A DNA stretch of 64,000 nucleotides from Providencia huaxiensis (GTDB taxonomy: Bacteria; Pseudomonadota; Gammaproteobacteria; Enterobacterales; Enterobacteriaceae): NCBI RefSeq assembly GCF_002843235.3, contig NZ_CP031123.2, positions 2,356,001 through 2,420,000 of the forward strand, written 5' to 3'. Positions 19,339 to 28,506 of this stretch are shown here, piece by piece (position 1 is the first letter of the stretch; every line of letters begins with the position of its first letter). The position numbers and the translations under genes are program-made. The notes under the pieces are model-generated. The model worked only from the letters and a program-made list of their open reading frames with translations. It searched no databases and was not told the DNA's origin.

Positions 19339-19423
19339 TTGTTACATTGAAAAACTCTTTATTTTGTTGAGCTCCATCAATAAAAGTAAGAATACATTAT
19401 CATTAACTCGCTATCCTCATATA

Positions 19424-19446
19424 AAATTGTATATTAAATGTATGTT
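19424..19446 (+). promoter_or_regulatory. Probable NsrR operator
   Basis: The sequence reads as two 11-base arms around one base, AAATTGTATAT-T-AAATGTATGTT. It fits the NsrR 11-1-11 consensus (AAnATGCATTT-n-AAATGCATnTT) well, the right arm nearly perfectly. It lies 23 bases before the start of a ygbA homologue, which in E. coli is controlled by NsrR. Confidence 0.6.
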
Positions 19447-19469
19447 TGTTTTTTATAGAGACTTATTTT

Positions 19470-19838
19470 ATGGCTGGTAAACGCATTCAACGTGAAATTA
19501 AAACGATTGAAAAAATGATAAAAATCTATGAAAAAACCTACCCCGCCCCCATAGAATCGCCTAATTTCTATCAAGAATTATTTTCCTATGCCGTTAATAG
19601 GTTAGAGAAATGCCGATATGGAGAAGAAAAACCAGCTTGTAAACAATGTCCAATCCATTGTTACCAACCCAAAATGCGAGAGCAGATGAAGCTAGTTATG
19701 CGCTGGGCTGGCCCTAAGATGCTAATCCATCACCCAATACTAGCTGTACGCCACTTACTTGATGACCGTAAACCCGTTCCTGACTTACCAGCTAAAGTGA
19801 ATAAGCGAACAGCTAAAAGCATGGGTCATGATGAGTGA
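19470..19838 (+). CDS. ygbA: YgbA-like nitrous oxide-stimulated promoter family protein
   Basis: A small basic protein, 122 aa from the ATG at 19470, of the YgbA family. It has a four-cysteine cluster (C-x8-C-x2-C-x3-C, with the core ACKQCPIHC) followed by WAGPKMLIHHPILAVRHLLDDRKPVPDL, the family signature. The cysteines may bind a metal. In E. coli ygbA is repressed by NsrR and helps recovery from nitric oxide, and a matching NsrR-like site precedes this gene. I prefer 19470 because the frame upstream has no ATG and GAG lies before this one. Confidence 0.85.
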   Translation: MAGKRIQREIKTIEKMIKIYEKTYPAPIESPNFYQELFSYAVNRLEKCRYGEEKPACKQCPIHCYQPKMREQMKLVMRWAGPKMLIHHPILAVRHLLDDRKPVPDLPAKVNKRTAKSMGHDE

Positions 19839-20572
19839 GACCCTAGCTCAAATTGGCACCCTCTATTTGAGGTTTCAAACAAAACACAGCATAAGGAGAA
19901 AAATAAGGCATAGGTAGGCTGAAAAATGATGAATAAAAAAGTAATAACATTTGAAATTATGCATAAAAATACATATTTAAAATGCCTATCAGAGCAATTG
20001 TACAAACCTATCATTATAAAAATGAGATACCTGTCGCAATAAACCCGCTATCCAGCCCTATCTTGATAAATTAATATTATCGATACGATAAGCATAATAA
20101 ATAACTCAAGTTAACAATTATTTATTACATAAATAATATTAATCAATGATGGTTTTAACGAATTTTAATATCATCATTAACATAGCTAAAATTCACATTA
20201 CTATACTAAAAATGACAATTGAGCAAAAAGTAGAAAAAAAACGCCTGTTATGCGTAAAAAACGATAACATATTAACAACCGACTAATTTTAGTATTTTAG
20301 ATTAATAACCCAAACTAAAAAAAATAATAAAAATAAAAAACCAAATAAACTTTTTTTAACACTATAAATACCGAGCTAAAACCAAGAAAAGATCGGAAAA
20401 AACATATTTGGAAACATTTATTTATATTTAGAATTACAATGTGACACAAAATTAATCGATTTATATAATTTCAACCATACTAATAACACCCATGCTTTAT
20501 ATTACCAGATGGAAATTGTTGAATATTTTATTTTGAAATTATATTTGAAATACAATTAATGAAGGTATCGTC
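19839..20572. other. Very AT-rich gene-free region
   Basis: 734 bases without a convincing gene. CTCAAAT...ATTTGAG around 19853-19877 can form a weak stem after ygbA. The rest, especially 20080-20560, is extremely AT-rich with A-tracts, the type of DNA bound by H-NS, and runs up to the AraC-type regulator gene. Confidence 0.5.
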
Positions 20573-21391
20573 ATGCAAGTAATAAATTCACCGAATCAAT
20601 ACGTAATTAAACAGATAAACATTAATAGTCACGCATCTCATAATATCATCGACTTAGAAACCAAAGGGCTTTTGATCATAGAACAAGGCTCTGTGTTACT
20701 AGAAACCCCAGCTAACTCACAACACTTAAATGAAGGTGATATTTTATATCACAAACAAGGGGCTTACTCCTTGCAACTCACCGAAGCCACAGATTGCAAA
20801 TTACTTTGGATCCCCTTAAATGATGATTTCTTGCGTAACTTCATCTCCAATCATGGTGCAGAGTTAAGCGAAATAGACCGTAATGAAGCCTTACCATGTG
20901 ATGTGATTAAATTTAATTCATCTCCTATCATTGATGAGATCAAAGCAAGCTTAAATGCATTTATCAATAATGAATACCCTGACGTCATCTTCACACTCCG
21001 AGTAAGCGAATTATTATTATTACTCAGCTACAGTGAACAAGGAGCTCTATTGTTATCTAATTTTAGGCAGCTGAGTAGTCGCCAAGTTGAGCGCTTGCAG
21101 TTATTTATGGAAAATAATTATCTTAAAGAATGGAGACTAAGTGAATTTGCACGTACTTTTGGTATGGGATTAACAACGTTTAAAGAATTGTTCAATACCG
21201 TTTATTCAACCTCACCACGCTCGTGGATTAGTGAAAAACGTATCATGTATGCACACCAGCTATTAATTAACACGACAATGAGCATTGTAGAGGTTTCAAT
21301 GGAAGCAGGCTTTTCCAGTCAATCTTACTTCACCCAAACTTATCGAAAACGATTTGGATACACACCGAGTAGATCAAGAATAGCAGCTTAA
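20573..21391 (+). CDS. AraC-family activator resembling ExsA/LcrF/VirF
   Basis: A 272-residue regulator with an N-terminal cupin-like domain (about 1-150) and a C-terminal AraC double helix-turn-helix (about 170-270). The DNA-binding part (FGMGLTTFKELFNTVYSTSP, ISEKRIMYAHQLL, MEAGFSSQSYFTQTYRKRFG) is strikingly close to ExsA and LcrF, the activators of type III secretion genes. The N-terminal domain would in that case take the anti-activator or oligomerisation role rather than bind a sugar. A GAAGG-type site precedes the ATG. No secretion genes are in the window, so it is either an orphan or acts on distant targets. Very AT-rich DNA upstream suggests H-NS silencing. Confidence 0.8.
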   Translation: MQVINSPNQYVIKQININSHASHNIIDLETKGLLIIEQGSVLLETPANSQHLNEGDILYHKQGAYSLQLTEATDCKLLWIPLNDDFLRNFISNHGAELSEIDRNEALPCDVIKFNSSPIIDEIKASLNAFINNEYPDVIFTLRVSELLLLLSYSEQGALLLSNFRQLSSRQVERLQLFMENNYLKEWRLSEFARTFGMGLTTFKELFNTVYSTSPRSWISEKRIMYAHQLLINTTMSIVEVSMEAGFSSQSYFTQTYRKRFGYTPSRSRIAA

Positions 21392-21541
21392 CCGCTCAGC
21401 AATCTTCGAACTCATGCCCTGTCAGTTATAGAAATATAATCTGGCAGAAAGGCAAGTCTCAGTCCCTTCCGTTACACAGCCATATTCACTTCTTAGACTT
21501 CTTAAATTTCTATAATCCCTTCAGATTGATATATCACAAAA

Positions 21542-21576
21542 AAAGGTAATTCGCCTTTCAGTGACAAATTACCTTT
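21542..21576 (-). terminator. Terminator of the coiled-coil protein gene
   Basis: On the minus strand AAAGGTAATT and AATTACCTTT form a 10-bp stem with a 15-base loop, followed by a run of T. It begins 25 bases after the stop codon. Confidence 0.75.
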
Positions 21577-21601
21577 AAGATGAACTCAGACAAAAGCTAT
21601 A

Positions 21602-24600
21602 TTATTTTGCTTTGATTATTTTTAAATCAATGATTGACATGGAGTTTGGTGGCACTTCTCCTGGTATACCGTCAACACCATACCCTCCTTCAGGTTTAAT
21701 ATAGACTTTAACCATACCCCCTTCCCCTGCTCGTTCTACAAAGGAATTTAATGGCGTTGGTAACTGACTATAAGGTAATGTGACCGGGTTTTGGTCGGTG
21801 TACAATACCGTAACCTTACCATCCGTTAATTGCTCTCTCATAATAAAAGTCACGTCTTTATTTTTAACATCTTTTATAGGAGAACCTGCTTGAATGATTT
21901 TATAGTAAGTGTTGCTATCGAGCTTACTGTATTTTTGAGCGGTGATTTGCTCAATAATTTTTTGGTTTTTCTTCGCATTTTCTGCGGCAACCGCTTTTGC
22001 ATCTTTGCTAGGTGGAACTCGCCCTGCCAAGCCAGTATTCGGTTTTGTGCCACTTCTCGCTTTTAATGCATCATTTTCATCTTGTAACTGAGTTATCAAT
22101 CGGTTTAATTCCATAATTTGTGATTTTAAAGTTTCATCACTCGAAATGGATTTACGCGAATCTAGCTCTGTTTGTAATTTTTTCAACTTCTCTTGTGCTG
22201 ATGCCAACTCTTTTTGAGAATTAGTTTTTAAATCACCAAGAAGTTTATTCGTCTCTGTCAGTTTTTGCTCAATCTCAGGCTGTTTCTTTGTTTTAGCCGC
22301 AATATCGCTTTCAAGTTTACTAATTTTGTCTTCTTGGGACTTAGCCTGTTTAACAAATTGCTGGTTTTGCTGCTCAAGTTTTTTCTTCTCACTTTCCTGG
22401 GCAGTCAGTGCATCATTAATTGATTTTTTCTCAGATTCCAACTTAGCTAAAGCGGCTTCTTTCTGTTTCAATAATGCAATTTGTTTATTTAAGTCTGTCG
22501 TTAACTCTTTGACTTGCTTGTCACTTGCTTGCCCTATTAGCGCCGTTTGTTTTTCAACATCTTTTTGCAACTTCAACAGATCCGCATTGGCCTGTTGCAA
22601 TTGTTTTTGAGCATCAACAAAATTCTGTTCATTTTGCTTTAAGTTTGTTTGTAATTGTTCCTGTTGCTTTTGGCTCTCAGCATATTGTTTTGATAATGTA
22701 TTTTGTGCTGCTTGCTGCTCAGCTAACTGTTTTTTCGCTATTGCTAATTCTGACTCTAACGCCACTTTCTGAGCCGCCTTCGCGGTCTGCTCGGCTAAAG
22801 AGGCTTGAATTTTGTCTGCTTGTTGCGCTTTTTGTTGCAGCTCGGCGGTCAGTTGCTGGTTTTTCTCCGCTAATACTTTTGCATCCGCTTGCTGCTTCGC
22901 TAAAGCCTCACGAGTAGTTTGGCTTTCCGTTTCCGCTTTCTTCAAACCGTCTTCTTTTTGCTTCAACAAGGCGAGTTGTTTGTTTAAATCGGCGGTCAGT
23001 GCTTTAACTTGCTGATCGCTCGCTTGATTCATTAAAGCGGTTTTCGTTTCGACTTCATTTTTTAACTTCTGTAAATCTGCATTCGCTTGCTTCAGCTGCG
23101 CCTGTGCTGTGGTGTAATTTTGCTCTTGTTGAAGGAGTTTTGCCTGCAAGTCTGCCTGCTGTTTTTCACTGTTCGCAAACTGTTTGGACAACGCATTTTG
23201 CGCAGTTTGGTGCTCGGCTAACTGTTTTTTCGCCTCAGCCAGCTCAGCTTCTAACGCCACTTTCTGAGCCGCCTTCGCGGTCTGCTCGGCTAAAGAGGCT
23301 TGAATTTTGTCTGCTTGTTGCGCTTTTTGTTGCAGCTCAGCCGTCAGTTGCTGGTTTTTCTCCGCTAATGCTTTTGCATCCGCTTGCTGCTTCGCTAAGG
23401 CTTCTCGAGTAGTTTGGCTTTCCGTTTCCGCTTTCTTCAAACCGTCTTCTTTTTGCTTCAACAAGGCGAGTTGTTTGTTTAAATCGGCGGTCAGCGCTTT
23501 AACTTGCTGATCGCTCGCTTGGCTCATCAAGGCAGTTTGTTTTTCCATATCAGCTTGGAGCTTCTGTAAATCTGCATTCGCTTGTTTCAGCTGCGCCTGT
23601 GCTGTGGTGTAATTTTGCTCTTGTTGAAGGAGTTTCGCCTGCAAGTCTGCCTGCTGTTTTTCACTGTTCGCAAACTGTTTGGACAACGCATTTTGCGCAG
23701 TTTGGTGCTCGGCTAACTGTTTTTTCGCCTCAGCCAGTTCGGCTTCTAACGCCACTTTCTGAGCCGCCTTCGCGGTCTGCTCGGCTAAAGAGGCTTGAAT
23801 TTTGTCTGCTTGTTGCGCTTTTTGTTGCAGCTCAGCCGTCAGTTGCTGGTTTTTCTCCGCTAATGCTTTTGCATCCGCTTGCTGCTTCGCTAAGGCTTCT
23901 CGAGTAGTTTGGCTTTCCGTTTCCGCTTTCTTCAAACCGTCTTCTTTTTGCTTCAACAAGGCGAGTTGTTTGTTTAAATCGGCGGTCAGTGCTTTAACTT
24001 GCTGATCGCTCGCTTGGCTCATCAAGGCGGTTTGTTTTTCCATATCCGCTTGGAGCTTCTGTAAATCTGCATTCGCTTGTTTCAGCTGCGCCTGTGCTGT
24101 GGTGTAATTTTGCTCTTGTTGAAGGAGTTTTGCCTGCAAGTCTGCCTGCAGTTTTTCACTGTTCGCAAACTGTTTGGACAACGCATTTTGCGCAGTTTGG
24201 TGCTCGGCTAACTGTTTTTTCGCCTCAGCCAGTTCGGCTTCTAACGCCACTTTCTGAGCTGCCTTCGCGGTCTGCTCGGCTAAAGAGGCTTGAATTTTAT
24301 CTGCTTGTTGCGCTTTTTGTTGCAGCTCGGCGGTCAGTTGCTGGTTTTTCTCCGCTAATGCTTTTGCATCCGCTTGCTGCTTCGCTAAAGCCTCACGAGT
24401 AGTTTGGCTTTCCGTTTCCGCTTTCTTCAAACCGTCTTCTTTTTGCTTCAACAAGGCAAGTTGTTTGTTTAAATCGGCAGTCAGTGCTTTAACTTGCTGA
24501 TCGCTCGCTTGGCTCATCAAGGCGGTTTGTTTTTCCATATCAGCTTGGAGCTTCTGTAAATCCGCATTCGCTTGTTTCAGCTGCGCCTGTGCTGTGGTGT

Positions 24601-27124
24601 AATTTTGCTCTTGTTGAAGGAGTTTTGCCTGCAAGTCTGCCTGCTGTTTTTCACTGTTCGCAAACTGTTTGGACAACGCATTTTGCGCAGTTTGGTGCTC
24701 GGCTAACTGTTTTTTCGCCTCAGCCAGCTCAGCTTCTAACGCCACTTTCTGAGCCGCCTTCGCGGTCTGCTCGGCTAAAGAGGCTTGAATTTTGTCTGCT
24801 TGTTGCGCTTTTTGTTGCAGCTCAGCCGTCAGTTGCTGGTTTTTCTCCGCTAATGCTTTTGCATCCGCTTGCTGCTTCGCTAAGGCTTCTCGAGTAGTTT
24901 GGCTTTCCGTTTCCGCTTTCTTCAAACCGTCTTCTTTTTGCTTCAACAAGGCGAGTTGTTTGTTTAAATCGGCGGTCAGCGCTTTAACTTGCTGATCGCT
25001 CGCTTGGCTCATCAAGGCAGTTTGTTTTTCCATATCAGCTTGGAGCTTCTGTAAATCTGCATTCGCTTGTTTCAGCTGCGCCTGTGCTGTGGTGTAATTT
25101 TGCTCTTGTTGAAGGAGTTTCGCCTGCAAGTCTGCCTGCTGTTTTTCACTGTTCGCAAACTGTTTGGACAACGCATTTTGCGCAGTTTGGTGCTCGGCTA
25201 ACTGTTTTTTCGCCTCAGCCAGTTCGGCTTCTAACGCCACTTTCTGAGCCGCCTTCGCGGTCTGCTCGGCTAAAGAGGCTTGAATTTTGTCTGCTTGTTG
25301 CGCTTTTTGTTGCAGCTCAGCCGTCAGTTGCTGGTTTTTCTCCGCTAATGCTTTTGCATCCGCTTGCTGCTTCGCTAAGGCTTCTCGAGTAGTTTGGCTT
25401 TCCGTTTCCGCTTTCTTCAAACCGTCTTCTTTTTGCTTCAACAAGGCGAGTTGTTTGTTTAAATCGGCGGTCAGTGCTTTAACTTGCTGATCGCTCGCTT
25501 GGCTCATCAAGGCGGTTTGTTTTTCCATATCCGCTTGGAGCTTCTGTAAATCTGCATTCGCTTGTTTCAGCTGCGCCTGTGCTGTGGTGTAATTTTGCTC
25601 TTGTTGAAGGAGTTTTGCCTGCAAGTCTGCCTGCAGTTTTTCACTGTTCGCAAACTGTTTGGACAACGCATTTTGCGCAGTTTGGTGCTCGGCTAACTGT
25701 TTTTTCGCCTCAGCCAGTTCGGCTTTTAAGGCGTTTTCTAATGCAACTTGTTGCTCTGCTTGTTCCGTTTTCTTCGCCAGAGAAACTTGAATTTTTTCTG
25801 CTAATTGTTCTTTTTCTACCAACTGAGTTTGTAATTGCTGGTTTTGTAACTCTAATAATTTACTTTTTTCTTGCTGGGCGACTAAAGACGATGCAACACC
25901 ATCTTTTTCACTTTTAACGGTCGCTAATTCATTTTCTTTCTGTTTCAACAGTTCTTTTTGCTGTAAAAGTTCAGCTGTCACTGATTTCATCAGCTCATCA
26001 GCGTTACCCGCGACTTGCAGTTGATTTTTAGATTCCAACTCTAATTTTGCAATATCCGCAGTTAGTTGCTCAATTTTCAAATTTGCAGCAGCAAATTGCT
26101 GTTCTTTATCTGCTAATTGCTGTTTAAGTTGGGCTTGTTCAACGACACTTTCATTTAATTGTTTTTCAAGTTGAGCAATCGTTTCTTGGGTTTGCTGATT
26201 TTCTTGACTCAATTGATCAAGACTATTTTGCTTTTGCTCAATTGTTTTTTGAGCATCCGCCAGTTTAGTCTTTAATGTGTCAATTAAAGATTGGTCATCT
26301 GATGAATTGACAATTGCCTGTAATTTCGCGATTTGCTCTTTACTTTTCAGAACGTCATCATTTAGTTTATCAATCTCAAATTGTTTTTCCGTAATTGTAT
26401 GCGTTAATTGCGCGATACTCTTATTATGATTAATGAGTTCAGAAACGAGTTGTTCATCATTGAGCAAATGATTATAGGCAATAAGTTGGCCTACACCTTG
26501 AGCAATACCAAACTTATATAGATGTGCTAATTGCTGACGTTCAATTAATTGCGCCAATTGCTCAAGATAAGCAGAGGTATTAATACCTGTTGGCTTGGCA
26601 AATTTAGATGCATATAAGCCGAGTGGGTCAAGAACCAATTGATATTTTGCAAAATCTTTGGCTAGATAAGCAGGATCCCATTGATTGCTTTGGAAGAAAT
26701 AAGGGTAAGACGACAATAAAATAGGGGATGCCCCATTTTCTGTCGTCACCGCACACACTTCAGAAAAAGTCGTTTTTTCCGGTTCAGCAGGCTCTGCCTT
26801 CGCAACATCTACTTTCTTCGTTGATGCCGCAGTAGATTTATTCTTCCCTGTAGCTTTGCCTTTCGTTCCTTTATTCGCTGCCGCAGATTTTTGTTTCTCT
26901 TTTGGAGCAGGAACAGTAGATAGCGAAGAAAAGATTTCATAACCCTGGTTTTGTGTATTAACTGGCAATTGTTGCTTTTGTTCTTGTACTTTGCCTTCTT
27001 TTTCCATTTGAAGATAAGTATCAAAATCATCAATTACATTGTTAAAGCGCTCTGCTTTTGGAGCATGACTAAAAAAAGTCGTAACAAGTGCCAGTGACAC
27101 ACAAAGCCTAAGGTTTATTCTCAT
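21602..27124 (-). CDS. Giant exported coiled-coil repeat protein with FKBP-like C-terminal domain
   Basis: An 1,840-residue exported protein. Residues 1-24 look like a signal peptide (MRINLRLCVSLALVTTFFSHAP); a low-complexity K/A/T region follows to about 120, then a globular part with a helical segment (about 120-240), then about 1,450 residues of heptad-patterned coiled coil. Residues 468-1457 are six consecutive 165-residue units, nearly identical in protein and DNA, followed by one degenerate unit. The last roughly 105 residues resemble an FKBP fold (PEGGYGVDGIPG, VPPNSMSIIDLKI), but the conserved active-site tryptophan region reads PLNSFV, so isomerase activity is doubtful. FkpA/Mip proteins also combine a helical N-terminus with FKBP. 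It overlaps the upstream lipoprotein gene by 4 bases (ATGA), implying translational coupling. Probably a long periplasmic or envelope-spanning rod; the function is unknown. Confidence 0.85.
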   Translation of the reverse strand: MRINLRLCVSLALVTTFFSHAPKAERFNNVIDDFDTYLQMEKEGKVQEQKQQLPVNTQNQGYEIFSSLSTVPAPKEKQKSAAANKGTKGKATGKNKSTAASTKKVDVAKAEPAEPEKTTFSEVCAVTTENGASPILLSSYPYFFQSNQWDPAYLAKDFAKYQLVLDPLGLYASKFAKPTGINTSAYLEQLAQLIERQQLAHLYKFGIAQGVGQLIAYNHLLNDEQLVSELINHNKSIAQLTHTITEKQFEIDKLNDDVLKSKEQIAKLQAIVNSSDDQSLIDTLKTKLADAQKTIEQKQNSLDQLSQENQQTQETIAQLEKQLNESVVEQAQLKQQLADKEQQFAAANLKIEQLTADIAKLELESKNQLQVAGNADELMKSVTAELLQQKELLKQKENELATVKSEKDGVASSLVAQQEKSKLLELQNQQLQTQLVEKEQLAEKIQVSLAKKTEQAEQQVALENALKAELAEAKKQLAEHQTAQNALSKQFANSEKLQADLQAKLLQQEQNYTTAQAQLKQANADLQKLQADMEKQTALMSQASDQQVKALTADLNKQLALLKQKEDGLKKAETESQTTREALAKQQADAKALAEKNQQLTAELQQKAQQADKIQASLAEQTAKAAQKVALEAELAEAKKQLAEHQTAQNALSKQFANSEKQQADLQAKLLQQEQNYTTAQAQLKQANADLQKLQADMEKQTALMSQASDQQVKALTADLNKQLALLKQKEDGLKKAETESQTTREALAKQQADAKALAEKNQQLTAELQQKAQQADKIQASLAEQTAKAAQKVALEAELAEAKKQLAEHQTAQNALSKQFANSEKQQADLQAKLLQQEQNYTTAQAQLKQANADLQKLQADMEKQTALMSQASDQQVKALTADLNKQLALLKQKEDGLKKAETESQTTREALAKQQADAKALAEKNQQLTAELQQKAQQADKIQASLAEQTAKAAQKVALEAELAEAKKQLAEHQTAQNALSKQFANSEKLQADLQAKLLQQEQNYTTAQAQLKQANADLQKLQADMEKQTALMSQASDQQVKALTADLNKQLALLKQKEDGLKKAETESQTTREALAKQQADAKALAEKNQQLTAELQQKAQQADKIQASLAEQTAKAAQKVALEAELAEAKKQLAEHQTAQNALSKQFANSEKQQADLQAKLLQQEQNYTTAQAQLKQANADLQKLQADMEKQTALMSQASDQQVKALTADLNKQLALLKQKEDGLKKAETESQTTREALAKQQADAKALAEKNQQLTAELQQKAQQADKIQASLAEQTAKAAQKVALEAELAEAKKQLAEHQTAQNALSKQFANSEKQQADLQAKLLQQEQNYTTAQAQLKQANADLQKLKNEVETKTALMNQASDQQVKALTADLNKQLALLKQKEDGLKKAETESQTTREALAKQQADAKVLAEKNQQLTAELQQKAQQADKIQASLAEQTAKAAQKVALESELAIAKKQLAEQQAAQNTLSKQYAESQKQQEQLQTNLKQNEQNFVDAQKQLQQANADLLKLQKDVEKQTALIGQASDKQVKELTTDLNKQIALLKQKEAALAKLESEKKSINDALTAQESEKKKLEQQNQQFVKQAKSQEDKISKLESDIAAKTKKQPEIEQKLTETNKLLGDLKTNSQKELASAQEKLKKLQTELDSRKSISSDETLKSQIMELNRLITQLQDENDALKARSGTKPNTGLAGRVPPSKDAKAVAAENAKKNQKIIEQITAQKYSKLDSNTYYKIIQAGSPIKDVKNKDVTFIMREQLTDGKVTVLYTDQNPVTLPYSQLPTPLNSFVERAGEGGMVKVYIKPEGGYGVDGIPGEVPPNSMSIIDLKIIKAK
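22754..25723 (-). repeat. Six tandem 495-bp coding repeats with a 1,485-bp higher-order period
   Basis: The period is exactly 495 bases (165 codons), so copy-number change keeps the frame. Copies in coding order start at 25723, 25228, 24733, 24238, 23743 and 23248. Variants recur every third copy: EKLQ appears in copies 1 and 4, EKQQ in 2, 3, 5 and 6, and the AGCTCAGC variant at the left edge of copies 3 and 6 lies 1,485 bases apart. This indicates that a three-unit block was duplicated. Copy 6 then gained its own changes (KNEVETKTALMNQ). Confidence 0.95.
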
Positions 27125-27675
27125 AATCCACTAATTTTCTTCAATGTTGATTCGGTAGACAATACTGAGTTATAACGAACTTTTGCACACAATACTTTGG
27201 TTTTAGATTCTATCGCCATTTGTAATAATTCAATTGTGTCAGGGCTAGCAGTCCCTTCAACTTGTCGATATAGACGGTTGATTTCGCTAACTTCTTTAAA
27301 TGAACCTACTAAGCGATTGTAATCTTTTGGTGAGAGTGTTTTGAGCGCGTTTAATTCTTTAACACACGTATTCAAATGAGCAAATGTTTGCTGATCAGCA
27401 CCCGCTTCACCATAAGTTGTAGAAGCAACTGGTGTACGGTTAATTGCGTTGTTTAAAACTTTTTGAGATTCAGGATAAGAGTTATCAGCCTGACCTGGAT
27501 TGGTATCAACAGTCGATTGTGTTACCGGCTGAGTGGTACTTGTATTGACTACCTGTTTACTTGGGGTATTCGGTGTTGCTGTATTGTATGAGTCTGAGCC
27601 AAATGTACAACCTGAAAGAAGAGCTGTACCTGCTATAAGCAAAGATGCAACATAAAATTTATTTTTTAAAAACAT
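27121..27675 (-). CDS. Outer-membrane-type lipoprotein upstream of the coiled-coil protein
   Basis: A 184-residue lipoprotein. The signal peptide ends in the lipobox LLSGC with the lipidated cysteine at residue 23; Thr at +2 argues for sorting to the outer membrane. A serine/threonine/proline/glutamine-rich linker (about 30-85) leads to a helical domain (about 100-184) with two cysteines (NTCVKEL, VLCAKVR). GGTAAGGT precedes the ATG. The stop codon overlaps the start of the giant coiled-coil gene, so the two are co-translated and probably work together, for example as an outer-membrane anchor for the rod. I know no named family for it. Confidence 0.8.
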   Translation of the reverse strand: MFLKNKFYVASLLIAGTALLSGCTFGSDSYNTATPNTPSKQVVNTSTTQPVTQSTVDTNPGQADNSYPESQKVLNNAINRTPVASTTYGEAGADQQTFAHLNTCVKELNALKTLSPKDYNRLVGSFKEVSEINRLYRQVEGTASPDTIELLQMAIESKTKVLCAKVRYNSVLSTESTLKKISGL

Positions 27676-28475
27676 ATGGTTACCTTACCAGCACTTTTCT
27701 TCGCTATTATAATGATGTCAAAAAAACCTAGTGTAAGCTAAAAATTAGCTATTTTCTATAAGTCCGAATGTAGAAATAGAGTCATCTCATAAATTTAGAT
27801 TAGCTTAACTTTAGTTTTAAAATTATTTTATTGCCACATTTTCATTAATTTTATGAGCTAATTCCCACTAGTCACCCTATAAAGGGATAATTCTACACCT
27901 TTGCCGTAATTTTTTATTATTTTATGTCAGAGAACGGTCGAGTTACTCTATAAACCTTGTAAGCGACCCAATTCTTTCCAAGTAAATTCTTATTTTAGTT
28001 CTGTCACCTGTAACAATTGTTAACAAATAAAATATTCACTCACAAAAAAATAAACCTTTTTCCATTTTTCAAGCTGCTAACACATTTTAAACTTGTGATA
28101 TAACAATAAACGTCATCATACAAAAAATGAGTAACCTGCTTAATTCAATTCTACAGGCTAACAATAATTAAAAATTATAAATAGGATCAAGTTTTTATCA
28201 AAATACGTATTTATTGATGCTAAAAATGCGTAATAGAGCATAGCAGTTATCTGCCATAATTACTTATATTAAATTGATACGATTCGTAACTCAAATCTAT
28301 TTTTAATAAAATACATTGATTACATAGCCATAATCACTAAAAAAACACTTTTCAGTGATTTTATTTCACCTTACTCATTTCGCGTCTAGTAAATAGTGTT
28401 TTATCTTATAACTAAAATGAACTGCTTGAATGAAACATAAGAGGAGTCAATATTGATAGCTTACAAATGTTAATA
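27676..28475. other. AT-rich region upstream of the lipoprotein operon
   Basis: 800 bases, downstream of lysS and upstream of the lipoprotein gene. It must carry the promoter of the lipoprotein/coiled-coil operon. It is strongly AT-rich and gene-free as far as I can read; possible frames are under 20 codons and lack ribosome binding sites. Confidence 0.45.
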
Positions 28476-28499
28476 TATGCCCGGTATTAACCGGGCATA
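28476..28499 (-). terminator. Hairpin after lysS
   Basis: TATGCCCGGT (28476-28485) and ACCGGGCATA (28490-28499) form a perfect 10-bp stem with a 4-base loop, 7 bases after the lysS stop codon. The T-run beyond it is poor. Confidence 0.7.
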
Positions 28500-28506
28500 A
28501 TGGCAT

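Noticed and set aside
22754..25723. Regularly spaced repeats considered as a CRISPR array
   Set aside because: The period is 495 bases with no unique spacers, and the repeats are translated as part of one long protein.
22326..25917. Many open frames of 60-130 codons on the + strand across the repeat region, recurring every 495 bases
   Set aside because: They are antisense shadows of the coiled-coil gene; the codon bias of the minus-strand frame keeps the opposite frames open, and they have no ribosome binding sites.
28127..28171. 14-codon frame (MSNLLNSILQ...) in the lysS downstream region
   Set aside because: No ribosome binding site and very short; likely chance in AT-rich DNA.
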